Part shown: positions 13,901 to 25,600 of the stretch, piece by piece
Position numbering within the stretch: position 1 is the first letter of the stretch
Layout: every line of letters begins with the position of its first letter
DNA from: Acorus gramineus
Taxonomy: Eukaryota > Streptophyta > Magnoliopsida > Acorales > Acoraceae
Direction: 5' to 3'
DNA: 64,000 bases
Assembly: GCA_030737835.1 (NCBI GenBank)
Contig: CM060849.1
Span: 12,543,716 to 12,607,715, forward strand
Notes under the pieces: generated by a model
The model's input: only the letters and a program-made list of their open reading frames with translations
Databases searched by the model: none
What the model was told of the DNA's origin: nothing
Position numbers and translations under genes: made by a program

Positions 13901-16726
13901 TAATAAAAATTTAGTGATTTTTCGTGGTCGTATAAATTCCTCTCAAAGGTATAGATGTTTAGATAAGGATTCACAATAAATTGTGTGTTATATCAAGTAA
14001 TCAAGTATCACTCCAAGAAGATTTGAAAGTGAAAGCAATTTGTCATTTTAAAAGAGCCAAGTTTAAATTTTGACATGTTCAAAAACACACACACACCCCA
14101 ACACGAAATTTTTTAAAAAGAAGTCTCTGTATCCCAACAAATATATAATGTGGCTTCTGAACCCACCCTTCTTGACTTCAATTAAATCCACCAAAAAAAA
14201 AAAATTGTCTTCTTTTTTTAAAAGTGTATCCATGTGAATCCAGTGTTAAACAATTTTTAAATTCAACTCACCTAGAATCCTGAGTCAGATGATGAGGAGA
14301 TATTCATTAAAAAATATTTAAAAAGCTTAAACAATCTTAAATTCAACTCACCAAACATGTGTATCCAGGTTTTTTTATCTACCTTATTTTATTAATACAT
14401 CTAAAATACCCCCCCCCTTTTTTTTACTAATAAAGGATATATATATTTGATAAGTACACAATAAAAAAATGTTTTAAAACTTATTCTAAAAATTATCAAT
14501 GGTTAATTATTTTCAGTTTTTAAACACATCTATGGCTTATCTGAAAAGTCTAAATCTATAATTAATAAGTCATAATTCATAATTAGCAAATTAAAGCTGT
14601 AACAAACATGACATATATTATTTTCAAGTGCGCGCAAGATAAATAGAAAAATGTCACTCAAACCATTTTACAGTCTAAATCACACACAGACCACATATGT
14701 TTTCATTTTTTAAAAATCATATATATATGTACATCATCTAACGATGTATATATTTTATAAAAGTTGAAATATACATACTCCAATAAAATAAACAGTATCA
14801 TTTATATAAAAAAATATGAAAATTTTTAAATAAATGAGTAAAAAGAGCTAACAAAGTTTATAAGACTACATTTTAAACAGTAAAAAGAACTAAATATAAT
14901 AAACAATTAATAAAAAAAAAAGGTTTTACCTGCGCCGGGGGTGATACAAACAAGGCCAGTCATCATGCCCTGGACCGCTCCAATGACAGAGGGTTTCTGG
15001 AAGAAGATGACATCGAGGCAGGTCCACACGAGGAGGCTCGTCGCGGCACAAATGTTCGTGTTAAGAACAGCCAGAGACGAGTCTATGTTGGCCGAGTAAG
15101 GGTCGCCCCCATTGAACCCGGCCCAACCCATCCACAGCAGACCCGCACCGGTCAGCATCAATAAAACGTTGTTTGGTGGGAACCTCTCCCGGTCCTTCGT
15201 GGATCGAGGACCCACCTAAAATAACAAACATAATTTTAAACTTTTTTTATTAATTATTTATAATTAGTGATTTGAATTTTTTCATGAATTTGTGTGTGTG
15301 ATGGAGTGAACCACTTGAATCTAGAGTTTCATTTATTAGAATCTATGACTTTGAATTTTTTTTTTGGTCGTACGTACATTTAGCCAGATTTATATATGAC
15401 TCTCGAAACCAAGGTGGCCCCTTGATTTATTTGTTTATTTGAAAAATGAATCGTAGTATTAGAAAACACTTAACAAGATTTTAATATAGTTTTTTTTTAT
15501 TACATACTTCACCAACTATAAAATTCTAAAACCTTCCCACTTCCGACGTCGTATTTTTCATTTTGTTTTTTTTCATAAACAGGGCTATATTTATAATAAT
15601 AATAATAATAATAATAATAAAATCCTTATCAGAATATGAATCAAACCTAAAAGAATTCAAACACCTCAACACTCTAAGCACATGTTTTTCTTCAATGTAC
15701 ACTTTATGATTAACAGCGAGCTTGATTTCTTTTTTCTTTCATGAGCAAGACAAATCCTAAATTAAAGAGATATATATATTTCAATATATACCTTTCAAAA
15801 AATCCTATATCATCAAACAAACACCCATCAAAACTTCATCACTATATACCCTTCAGAAAAGATCAAATAATTCTGCACCATGCCCCTCTTGAGAGTTATT
15901 TATACATGCACAATACAAATTAAAAATTTTACAAAAATAAGCTCATGCACACACATTTTAAATCCTTTATTAATTAAAAAATAATTGATAAAAAATCTTA
16001 TTAATACATTTTAATGGTGTCATCATCCATAAAAAAAAAAATCCCACATAAAAATTTTTCACCAAAGAAAAAGAAGAAAAAAAAACTAACCCAATAAGCA
16101 GCGACGAAGCCGGCGATCCCGGAAGAGAGATGAATGACATAACCCCCGGAGTAGTCAATAACCCCCCAATGGAACAAGAACCCGCCCCCCCAAAGACTGA
16201 ACGCGCCGACCGTATACGAAAACGTCAACCAAAGCGGCACGAACAGCATCCAAGCCCTGATGTTCATCCTCCCCAACACCGACCCCGCCAGCAGTATCAC
16301 CGTGATCGCCGCGAACTCGCACTGAAAGTAAACCATCGACGCCATCGGATAATACGGTTCAACCATCGGGGTCTCCACCGACTGGCCGTCGCGGTGATAG
16401 TGCGTCGTGGCGGGCAAGGCTGCGCGTTTGATGAGGAATTTCTGGCCGAGAGCGGGCTTGGCTTTGCCCCAGAAGGGGAGGAGCTTGTCCCCGAAGGACA
16501 TGTTGTAGGCCCAGGTGACCCAGCATAACCAGACCGCGGCGAAGGCGTAGAGGGCCATGAAGGCGGAGTTGACGGCCCATTTTTTCTTGACGATGGAGCC
16601 GTAGAGGATGACGAGACCGGGCACGCTCTGGAGGCCGACGAGGGTGGCGGAGATCATCTGCCATGCGTTGTCGCCTTTGTTTAGCCAGTCCGGCACGGAC
16701 GAGGACAGGTTTCCCTGGTATGCCAT
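10939..16726 (-). CDS. AMT2: Ammonium transporter, AMT2 type (3 exons)
   Basis: Exons 16726-16091, 15215-14930 and 11462-10939 join in frame (636+286+524 nt) to give 481 aa, a usual AMT2 length. The protein should have about 11 membrane helices and move ammonium across the plasma membrane. The ammonium-channel signature '[13 protein letters not shown]' holds Asp191 and pore His199. The second pore histidine is His353 in '[10 protein letters not shown]'. These match the Asp160, His168 and His318 positions of bacterial AmtB. '[14 protein letters not shown]' and 'GAIYGG' are also typical. Introns favour the AMT2/MEP-like clade over the usually intronless AMT1. The coding DNA is much richer in GC than the introns, and the tail is rich in Glu, Asp and His. 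Both introns are GT-AG. Confidence 0.95.
11463..14929 (-). other. AMT intron 2 (3.47 kb)
   Basis: AT-rich intron between the donor after 14930 (GCAG|GTAAAA) and the acceptor before 11462. It holds a Tourist-like MITE (11577-12596). Otherwise I see simple AT-rich sequence and no nested gene. Confidence 0.8.
11577..12596. mobile_element. Tourist/Harbinger-like element in AMT intron
   Basis: The left end GGGTCCGTTTGGTTTC and the inverted right end GGGTCCGTTTGTTTCGAC form terminal inverted repeats. The flanking trinucleotide TTA is duplicated at 11574-11576 and 12597-12599, as expected for PIF/Harbinger-type insertion. Subterminal GGAAAATGA and GAAAACTAG-like motifs also pair. At 1,020 bp with no ORF it is a long non-autonomous copy. 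Confidence 0.75.
15592..15621. repeat. (AAT)n microsatellite
   Basis: Trinucleotide AAT/ATA run inside AMT intron 1. Confidence 0.9.
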
Positions 16727-17443
16727 CGCTCTTTATTCGGTTCTCGCTTTCGATCTCTAGAGGAGAGACTTGTGATGAACAGTTTTGGGTCTTTGTTTTT
16801 TATTGGAGAGGGTTGAGGAGGGTGTTGGGTTTTGTTGTGGAATTTTTTTAATGGGGTGGTCAATGGTTACTAGTCAGATGGAAGGATAAGCTTGGAGGAG
16901 AAGAGTTTCAATCATGGGTGACTTGACTCCCATTAATACTGTGCTTTTACACAAAGTTTTTTTTTTTTTTTTTATACTTCAAAATACAGATAAATATATA
17001 TCTTATTAAAAATTTAATAAAACATATACATAGTTAAAGTGTATATGTAACTCATTAAATATTTTATTTATACTCTAAAAATGAGTTTATTTAATTTGAA
17101 ATATAACAATATACATTTTTTTATCAAAACATATTCATTATTAGATGATGTTTATTATTTATTTTAAAATTAAGAATATATGTGATCTGAATTTTGGTTG
17201 GTAAAAATGACTAGTCTAATATATATATATTTTTTTCCTCTTATGAAAAATGTTATAATCAGACTTATTTACGTTCCCGCACATATTTTTTATAATTTTT
17301 AAAATCATATGCTTCATTTAATGGATATATGTTTTTATAAATGTGTAAATCCTTGAATGATATTATTTAGAGTAAAATCATTTACAGACATAGCATGCTA
17401 TCGTAGTATGAATTCAATTGAATGGTATCATTGTTAAAAAAAA
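16727..17443. promoter_or_regulatory. Upstream region of the ammonium transporter
   Basis: About 700 bp lies between the AMT start codon and a Mutator-like insertion, so the proximal promoter and 5' UTR must be here or in the element beyond. On the minus strand a TATAAAA-like string lies near 16968-16978. I cannot identify nitrogen-response sites with confidence. Confidence 0.4.
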
Positions 17444-17943
17444 CAGTGCTGCTACCCAGGCCCTAAAAATTAGGCTCCATTGTTGAGCCCCAATAGGTGG
17501 CATAATCTTATTGGTCCAATGTTTGACTTTTTCTAACCACCAAAAGGCCAATTACACAACTACCCTTATCATTAATATCCTCATTAAAATCGTAACCGAA
17601 TCCCACAAATTGGGGCACCATTAATTCCTCTCCCCAAAGTAACCGAATTCCACAAATGGGGGCACCATTAATTCCTCTCCCCAATAAAATTTGAATGTTA
17701 GGGTTCCGATTTGGGCAAAGCCATATGAATGAAAAAAAAAGAAAAAAAATTAGGCGATCAAGATTTCAATCTGTCTGATTCTCTTCCCCAACAAACCGTT
17801 AACAATGGCGAATAAAAAAGGATAGATTTCTTCTGCCAATCGAAACTTAACTGTCATTTTGTATTTGTTTTTTTTTTTTTTTTTGACAAAAAAAAAAAAA
17901 CAGGTCATTTGTATCTGATAAAAAAGTCACATTTTTTTTTTTT

Positions 17944-18606
17944 TTTGCACTTCTTGCAAATGTGGAATCCAATCAAGAAACTGTCTCAGTTGTGAAATTT
18001 TTCCTTCCGTGCATCTGAATTTCTTCCGTTAATATCGTGTATCTGAAATTCGACAGTGTATCTAGATTAATTTTTTGCACTTCTTGCAAATGTGGAATCC
18101 AATCAAGAAACTGTCTCAGTTGTTGAATTTTCCCTTCTGTGCATCTGAATTTCTTCTGTTAATACTGTGTATCTGAAATTCGACAGTGTATCTTGATTTG
18201 GAAAATCACAAATGTTTTATGTTTTCCTGTGCACACCATTCATATTCTGCTTCGAATGATGCAATTAGCCTGTAATATCAGATACTTGTATCTGAAAATC
18301 ATGGTACTGTGCAATGGTTTATTATCACACATTAAAAATTTATGTATCTTAAAAAAAAAATTTCCTTCCGTGCATCTGAATTTCTTCCGTTAATACTGTG
18401 TATCTGAAATTCGGCAGTGCATCTTGATTTGGAAAATCACAAATTTGACATTCTATAAATGTTTTATGTTTTTTTGTACAGACCATTCATATTCTGCATC
18501 CAATGATACAATTAACCTGTAATATCAGATACTTGTATTTAAAAATCATGGTACTGTGCAATGGTTTATTATCACACATTAAGATTTATGTATCTTAAAA
18601 AAATTT
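17944..18606. repeat. Internal direct repeats, left half of the 2.9-kb element
   Basis: A unit starting TTTTGCACTTCTTGCAAATG (17944) recurs at about 18074, a period of about 130 bp, and part of it recurs near 18360. A second unit (about 18192-18355, starting TTGATTTGGAAAATCAC) recurs at about 18423-18600. Each unit ends in GTATCT motifs. Confidence 0.8.
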
Positions 18607-18689
18607 AATTTTAATTTAATCCATTTGGTGTATCTGAAAAATATAACTGTATTTGTTAAATAATACAAATGGTAAAAAAATTTGTTCTG

Positions 18690-19560
18690 CACATGCTACT
18701 ATTTCCTTTGGTAAACTGGTTCTATTTCACATGAATCGTAGATGTCTTCCAAATAATTTGATTCTTCAAATGTGTCATCCATATAATCCTCCTCACTGCC
18801 TGTTGAAAAATAGAAAAGAAGTCACATGTTATAAAATTAAAATTAAGATACAGTGCTGTATCTTAAAACCAATACAAACCATATGGATTTTGAATTACCG
18901 GACATGTTATTTAGCAGTACATATTTTCAAATAAAGTCCTTCAAACCTTTATATGTATATACGTATATGACAATTAGCAATTAAATATTGATCAAGTACA
19001 CATTAATCAATTCCATAGAAATAAAATGTCAAAAATTCATTTTAAGATACAGTGCTGTATCTTAAAACCAAACAAAAACCATGTGGATTTTGAATTACCA
19101 AACATGTTAATTCTTTTGGTAAACTGGTTTCCATTTCACATGAATCGTAGATGTCTTCCAAATAATTTGATTCTTCAAATTCTCATCCATATAATCCTCC
19201 TCACTGCCTGTTGAAAAATAGAAAAGAAGTCACATATTATAAAATTAAAATTAAGATACAGTGCTGTATCTTAAAACCAATACAAACCATATGGATTTTG
19301 AATTACCGGACATGTTATTTAGCAGTACATATTTTCAAATAAAGTCCTTCAAACCTTTATATGTATATACGTATATGACAATTAGTAATTAAATATTGAT
19401 CAAGTACACATTAATCAATTCCATAGAAACAAAATGTCAAAAATTCATTTTAAGATACAGTGTTGTATCTTAAAACCAAACAAAAACCATGTGGATTTTG
19501 AATTACCAAACAAGTTAATTAGCAGTACATATACTTTAAAAAAAGTCTTTGAAGCCTTTT
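18690..19560. repeat. About 410-bp tandem repeat with AAGATACAG/CTGTATCTT palindromes
   Basis: The block beginning GGTAAACTGGTT (about 18710) recurs near 19116. It contains CATGAATCGTAGATGTCTTC, the string AAGATACAGTGCTGTATCTT and TTTATATGTATATACGTATA. The palindromic string occurs near 18845, 19043, 19254 and, with one change, near 19450. It is an inverted repeat with 9-13 bp arms. Confidence 0.8.
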
Positions 19561-20352
19561 ATATATATATATATGTATGACAATTAGCAATTAAATATAA
19601 AATCAGATAAACATTAATCAATTCCATGGAGAAATAAGATGTTAAACTTCAAATTGTGCTTGAAAATAAAATCAAGATACACGTGTATCTAGAAATGAAC
19701 CGTGCAATTCAAATAACCTCCACAGATCCAACTGAAAAAAAAAAATTGATTTCGATGTTTGTTTTCACTTCCACCATTAAATCTAGATCTAAAATAAATG
19801 TAAAGAACAGTTAAAAAATCAGATCAATGTGAATTATTCAGATCTAAAATAGTCTAACATGAATGGATCGCCATTGTTTCCACCACAACCATGTAAAAAT
19901 CTTATAGTCTCAACCGATCAAAATAAAAAAAAAATTACGATGCTTGTTTTTATTTTCACAAATAAAACTGGATCTAAAAAGTCTAAATCGTCAATTTTTG
20001 GGGGTTCCGATTGACCTAACCTGAATGTTTGCACCACAAACAGATCGCACAAAAACAAAGACGAGTTTCCTTTTTGTCTTCTCTTCTCCGCCGATCATAT
20101 ATGAATTTGATGTTTGATTTTTGTTTTCGTTACGAGAGAACAATCGGAAAAATAAAAAAACTCGTTGTGAGAGAGAAGAAGTGATTTTCAAATCGTAACT
20201 AACCCCGTAATTATCGGACCGGTTATGGAATCTTCATTTACGGAAATCAATGAAGAGCTTGATTGTGAGGGGGGTAATATAGGAAATTCACACTTGCCAC
20301 CTCATGGGGCTTAGTATGGGGTCTACCAATTGGGGCCCAAGAATCATTATTG

Positions 20353-20878
20353 TTAAAAAAAATATATAGACATAACACGGTATTATAATGTATGAGTTCT
20401 ATTATAAATTTATAATATACCGAGCACGCTATCCTAGTATATATTCAATTGAATGGTATTATTTTTTAAGAATTTTGACGTAGCATGTTATCATAGTGTA
20501 TGAGCCTATATGGATTGAATTTTTTTTTTTCAATTAAAAAATATACTAGTGTATCCCAATTTACATTTCATTCCTATAATAGTATGTATACAAGGGTTTT
20601 TTTTTTTTTTTTAAAGGAAAGTTGGTAAGGGCTGCACATAGGGCTGAACATATTATTTTCCAATTTACAAAAAAATGGTACGTCCAACCCTGTTTGCAAC
20701 ACCCGTCAGCAACCCCTACCATTTTTTTTTTAATATACACTACTAATCAATTGAAATATATACTATCATAAAATTATAAAAAGTAAAGCATACACTCAAA
20801 CACACTAATACTCTTTTTCTTTAAAAAAAAATAAAAAAATTATTTTTCATGCACTGCGACTATACTACATTATCTAAG
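20353..20878. other. AT-rich intergenic stretch
   Basis: AT-rich sequence with homopolymer T and A runs between the 2.9-kb element and the nested MITE pair. No gene, RNA or clear element was seen. Confidence 0.5.
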
Positions 20879-21533
20879 GCCCCGTTTGGATTTGAGTTTA
20901 AGTAGATTTTGTGTTTGAAAAGCTAAAAAATTTTAAACTCGGATCCAAAAACATTTTTATCCCCCGTTTGAATACAGAATATGATTTATTTTTAGGTATA
21001 CAATTATTCTGGCATAAATGAGTATAAATAAGGATAAAATGATTTTGTGTTTGGTTGTGTTTTAAATTATTCTAATTGAAAAACGTAATAATAACGTTTT
21101 TGTTGTTTGGATAAAAAGATTTATTAAAGATGAAAAAATAATGATAACTGATATGACAAATGATTTATAGGAGATGATAACCGTTGATTTGACAGTAGAC
21201 TCAATTATTTTTTGAGTGGAATAACTTGAAATAACTTTAATTCCAGGAATTAGCTAAAATCCATATACTATTTTATACTAATTTATCTAGACATATATTA
21301 TCCTTGGGCATCCAAACACCTTATTTAACATATTCCTCCTTATTCCAGAATCTATTTGAGATTATATTGCATCCAAACGGAGGCTTAGTGTTTAGTTTTC
21401 AAACCTCCATCTTCCTCTTTTTGGTCAAAAATCTTCTAGTGGAAAAGCTAATAAAACAACGCTTTTCAAAAACTAAATTTGAAATACAATATTATAGAAT
21501 CTTAACGTTATAACCTCACATTCAAACATAGCC
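20879..21533. mobile_element. MITE (hAT-like ends) interrupted by another MITE
   Basis: The left end GGCCCCGTTTGGATTTGAG and inverted right end GGCTATGTTTGAATGTGAG form inverted repeats. The outer halves (20879-20959 and 21385-21533) read as one element of the same family as 55849-56080. Shared strings include GTTTGAAAAGCTA on the left and CAACCTCACAT-like text on the right. The family is common next to plant genes and has no coding capacity. Confidence 0.65.
20960..21384. mobile_element. Tourist-like MITE nested in the previous one
   Basis: The left end TCCCCCGTTTGAATA and inverted right end GCCTCCGTTTGGATG are inverted repeats. TTA is duplicated at 20957-20959 and 21385-21387. Removing the insert restores a continuous copy of the outer MITE. 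Confidence 0.7.
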
Positions 21534-22696
21534 TAAGTGTATCGAAGCTCATTTTCAAATGCTATGAAAATTGATCTGTAGGGTCAGCTATGATCTTAAT
21601 ATGTGGTAGGAAGTGAGATTTCCATGATAGAGGGTTTTCCATAATTATACACATGCTTTTGTCACCAGCTCAAAATCTGGAAAAAATAAATAAAAACAAA
21701 GAGGCAAAGAATCTACAATGAAATAATTCTGTTGCTGCTGATATATACATGTACATGTATGTGTGCCTGAGTATCCAAATTCGTGGTTTAGTGCGTATCA
21801 TGTATAGCTACAGTTCATGCTACTCTTAGTTATATAGAACCAGGTCTTCTATGGCTCTATCGTTGTCGAAATTTCAGAGTAGTTGCAGTCGATTCGTTCT
21901 GTCTTTTGCCAGTTCTCTTTAACTCTGATCCAGGACACCTGCCACACCTCGAATAAACTTTTCCTGCATCACATTTGCAAAGTCACATATAAAGCATCTT
22001 GAAAACCAGGTCTTTTTTATCATAAGATAATAGGATGGCCTGGAGATGCTTTAAAAAACAAATTGAGCGTTGATGTTTTGCAAGAGCTAGCTACATATAT
22101 GAGATTATGAAAATGGCCATTAGAGCAATTATTCAGATGTTTCTTTTTTCATTGCTAAAGACAAAGGAAGAAACTCCCAATTGCCAACTTCTTCGTAGTG
22201 GAAGTCCATTTTTAAATAATAAAGCAAGCTCCCCAAACTCATGTAATGATCAGAGGAAATGACAGCTGAAACGATATAAAATGGCAGTACAGAGGTATAC
22301 ATTTCCATGCCAAAACTTTATGCAAAAGTGTAAGAGATTTGTATACATTTCCATGCCAAAACTTTATGCAAAAGTGTAAGAGATTTGTCTTATTTAACTG
22401 CATAATATATGGGCGATACCATTGCTTTTCTTTTTTTATTACAAAAAAGTACTGCAAACTTCAGATATTCTTCCTTGATAAACTATAGATGTAACTCTAT
22501 GTAAAAGCTAATAGGACAAGAGCAGTCTCATTAGAAGAGAAGGAAAAAAAAGTTAAACTAGTGAGAATTAGCGGAAAGTTCACTAAAGAAGCCTCCAGCT
22601 TAAATCCATAAACACCTTCCTAAAGCGGTAGACACATTGTCATTTTCTGCAACTTGACCTCCATAGATCTCTAAGCATTTCTCTTGGTTGACCATC
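21534..22696. other. 3' flank of the ceramidase-like gene
   Basis: No coding region is supported. The right part is the 3' side of the minus-strand ceramidase-like gene. It contains one perfect short tandem duplication (about 22292-22387). Confidence 0.45.
22292..22387. repeat. Tandem duplication, about 47-bp unit
   Basis: GTATACATTTCCATGCCAAA and the following text to AGTGTAAGAGATTT occur twice back to back. The copies look identical, which suggests a recent slip. Confidence 0.9.
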
Positions 22697-25600
22697 TCAA
22701 TGTTTAAGGGTAAATCGAAAACATGGAAAACTGATAATTAGAAAAATAAGTGTCGTGATTCCCATGATGACTAATGCAGGAGCACTAACAATCAAGCAAT
22801 CCTCTCTTTTAATTAGAGTATTCTGGGTAAATTTTTTAGATCCTACAATAAGCTTAACAATGTCACACGAAGAAGAAATTCTATGATGGCCAAATGTAAG
22901 AAAACCAAATACCTCTCTGGTTCAATACTCCTCCGTGCAAGCATAAGTGTCAAGAAAACAGGAACCATTGCAGCACACAGATGCTTTAGTGTATGCCCAC
23001 TGACAATGTGATGAGTCCACTTGTAGATTGGCTTATCCATCGCTTCTTCGATTTTGGCTAGGAGATAAAATCCTAAAATCATTGTACACAAGTAAAGTGA
23101 TTATACATTTCAACAGAGAAAAAAAATTCAAGTTATGACACAGTACATGGTTGGAAAAGAAAGTCCCCAACATTGTTTTAACAGAAAATTTAAGATTCAT
23201 AACAGGGGAAAATCTGTTATAATCATATAGTCAATAGAACACCAACTGACCAACCTGCTGCCCAAAGCCAATAAGAAGAATGTGTATACATCGGAGGTAG
23301 TAAGATGGCCATTATAGGTATAGCTATACATGGAACAAACTGGACCAGTGCATATGGGCGAAGATCATCAAAGAACCTGCGGCTCCAAATGAAAGACAGC
23401 AATGTTAGCAAATTGTATAAAAACCTGATCTCATTATTGTACCTTTTTTCCTATTCTAATTATTCCTATACATAGGACAATATTGAACAAAAGTGCAGGC
23501 GTCGTCCCATCAAACAAGAGCTACTGTGAAGCACATTTTGAAAAAATTTAAAGGCTTAGCACAGGCTTGACATATTTTTGCAATTAGTAGTCGAAGTGAT
23601 GTTGACCCTCTATAGATGGATGATATTCCTAAGCCAATCTAATTATTTCTGCAATTTAAGCTCATTAAATTCATGCAACAATGGAGCAGTTCTTCACCAA
23701 CAATGCAAAATTTCTGAAGATAACTGGACTATCACAAATTTGGAAGTTGGAACTAAAAAGAAAGAAACGACTTGCCTCCAATATAAAATGCTTATTATAC
23801 CCGCCACAACAAGTGGTGCGATCGAAACAGTTCCCTTTCTCTCGTCAATTCTTTCAATGATGAAGATAGCCACAATGGATGTGAAAGCAACAGTCATCTG
23901 GATTCAGTAAGTAAATATGTCAAGCCAGAATACGTTGCTCATGCAATAACATGGATACATCTCTTTGCAAAATGAAACAGGCAGGATAAATTTTTTATTG
24001 TCCATGGCCACTAAAATGAATGGACATGAACCGTTAAAACAATATAATCACAGATTAAGCATGTAGAAAGTATTCCTCCTTTTTGAGGAAATAATGGGAA
24101 ATATTTCATTAACTAATGAGCATATGCCTCTCATACTAAAGGAGAGGAGGGAACTCAGAAAAAGGAATAGAACAATGAATATTTTTACAGCTCTCTCCGC
24201 AATAACTTAAAGGGCATACAAATTCAACTCAATACCCATGCCTCCCCTACAATTGCCTTCTCGTCTTTGGCACCCAGAATGTAGATTCCCCAATCCCAAA
24301 GAAAATAGAGGAAGCAAGACCAAGTGTATTCTGAATAAGCTTTCTTGCTGCGTAAAATCACACCATTCCAAATACCCCAACATGCCGCGCAGTAAAAGGA
24401 TTCTCCATTTTATTTTAGAGAGAAGGTAGAAGCATATTTATAATATGATGCCCCTCGAACAAAAGGGAGACGAGGGATCTCCAACATAGTAAAAAATTCT
24501 CCATTTCACTATGTCATTAGCTGTAATTTCACTCAATGGCTAGCTAATTTTAGTCAATGAGCATTATGCACTATATTTACAAAGTTATGACACCAACCGA
24601 AAAGCGAATAGTTAAGAAAATCATGCATCGAGAAGAAAGTGAGCACCAGAGAACTTGAAAATATAACTATCCTGTGTAGCATATTGACAGGCATGCAATA
24701 TAGGATTTTGTTAAACCCATGTCATTTTTGTATCTCTCATCACGGTTAATAAACATAATTGGGTCATATAATATATCAACTCATGTGTAATTGAATTTTC
24801 TACATGCTGTAAAATTTATTTTGAGCAAAGTCAGCAATATGTACTTGTTTGGGCATACAAATATTTTAATATTTGATGATGAATCTTATCCAGAGGATTT
24901 GAAACCTATCACCTAATTCACCTCTTTTAGAGCACCATCCCTCTTTAACAACCCTCTCAACAGTCTCTCTCCTCAAATTTAATTCCCATCTCTCTCTCAT
25001 CTGAGTCATCTCCTTCCCCTCCTCTCCTACACCACATCTAACCTTAGTTCTAAATCTATCCATCAAAACCCTTTAATCATTTAACAAACATTGATAATTT
25101 CCCTCTTGGCTTCCATTTGAACTTATTTTCATTATCATTCGGCTTTGTCCCATTAAAACTCATCTTCAATCATCTTCTCAGGCGAGTTCGCCATGGTGAG
25201 TGGAGACCAATGGCGAGTGCAACAACAATTTGTGGTGACTCATGGAGAGGATCTACTGGAGTGATTAATCAACTCACCCCCTTCATTTTTTGTTTTGTTT
25301 TGAATAATGCATGTTTAGATGTATGATAGGGTGATTGATTATTTGGATGTATGTTGTGATTATAGTTTCATGTCTAACGTTATGCATATTAATTTTCTAG
25401 ATATTCATGTTTTGATTGATGAACTCAAATTATCTATTTTGTATGAGCATACTGGGACTTATTGCGTGCTAACACCTCTTCCCTCTCAATGTGTTTCATC
25501 TTCCGGGTGGCAGGGCTTCAAAATTCCAGTCCCATCCAGAATGGAAAATAGCAGGAATGCTACCACCAAATATTATTCATCAGATGAAATACATTCCAAT

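Larger units (their letters stand above)
17444..20352. mobile_element. Non-autonomous Mutator-like element, 2.9 kb, palindrome-rich
   Basis: The left end CAGTGCTGCTACCCAGGCCC and inverted right end CAATAATGATTCTTGGGCCC are imperfect inverted repeats. The flanks carry TTAAAAAAAA on both sides (17434-17443 and 20353-20362), a 9-10 bp target duplication. The ends closely match the element at 60971-62149. The interior has direct repeats (about 130 bp and about 410 bp units) and many copies of an inverted GATAC/GTATC motif. There is no transposase ORF; the short frames present are not conserved protein. Confidence 0.8.

Noticed and set aside
16130..16664. Frames over AMT exon 1 on both strands
   Set aside because: Shadows of the GC-rich transporter exon, which itself has clear family motifs.
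17944..19560. CRISPR-like or satellite array
   Set aside because: Repeat units are of mixed length, have no regular spacers and lie within a transposon with defined ends in a plant genome.
24230..24450. LINE-like fragment inside a ceramidase-gene intron
   Set aside because: A few Trp-rich residues resemble LINE tails, but the match is too short and broken to call.
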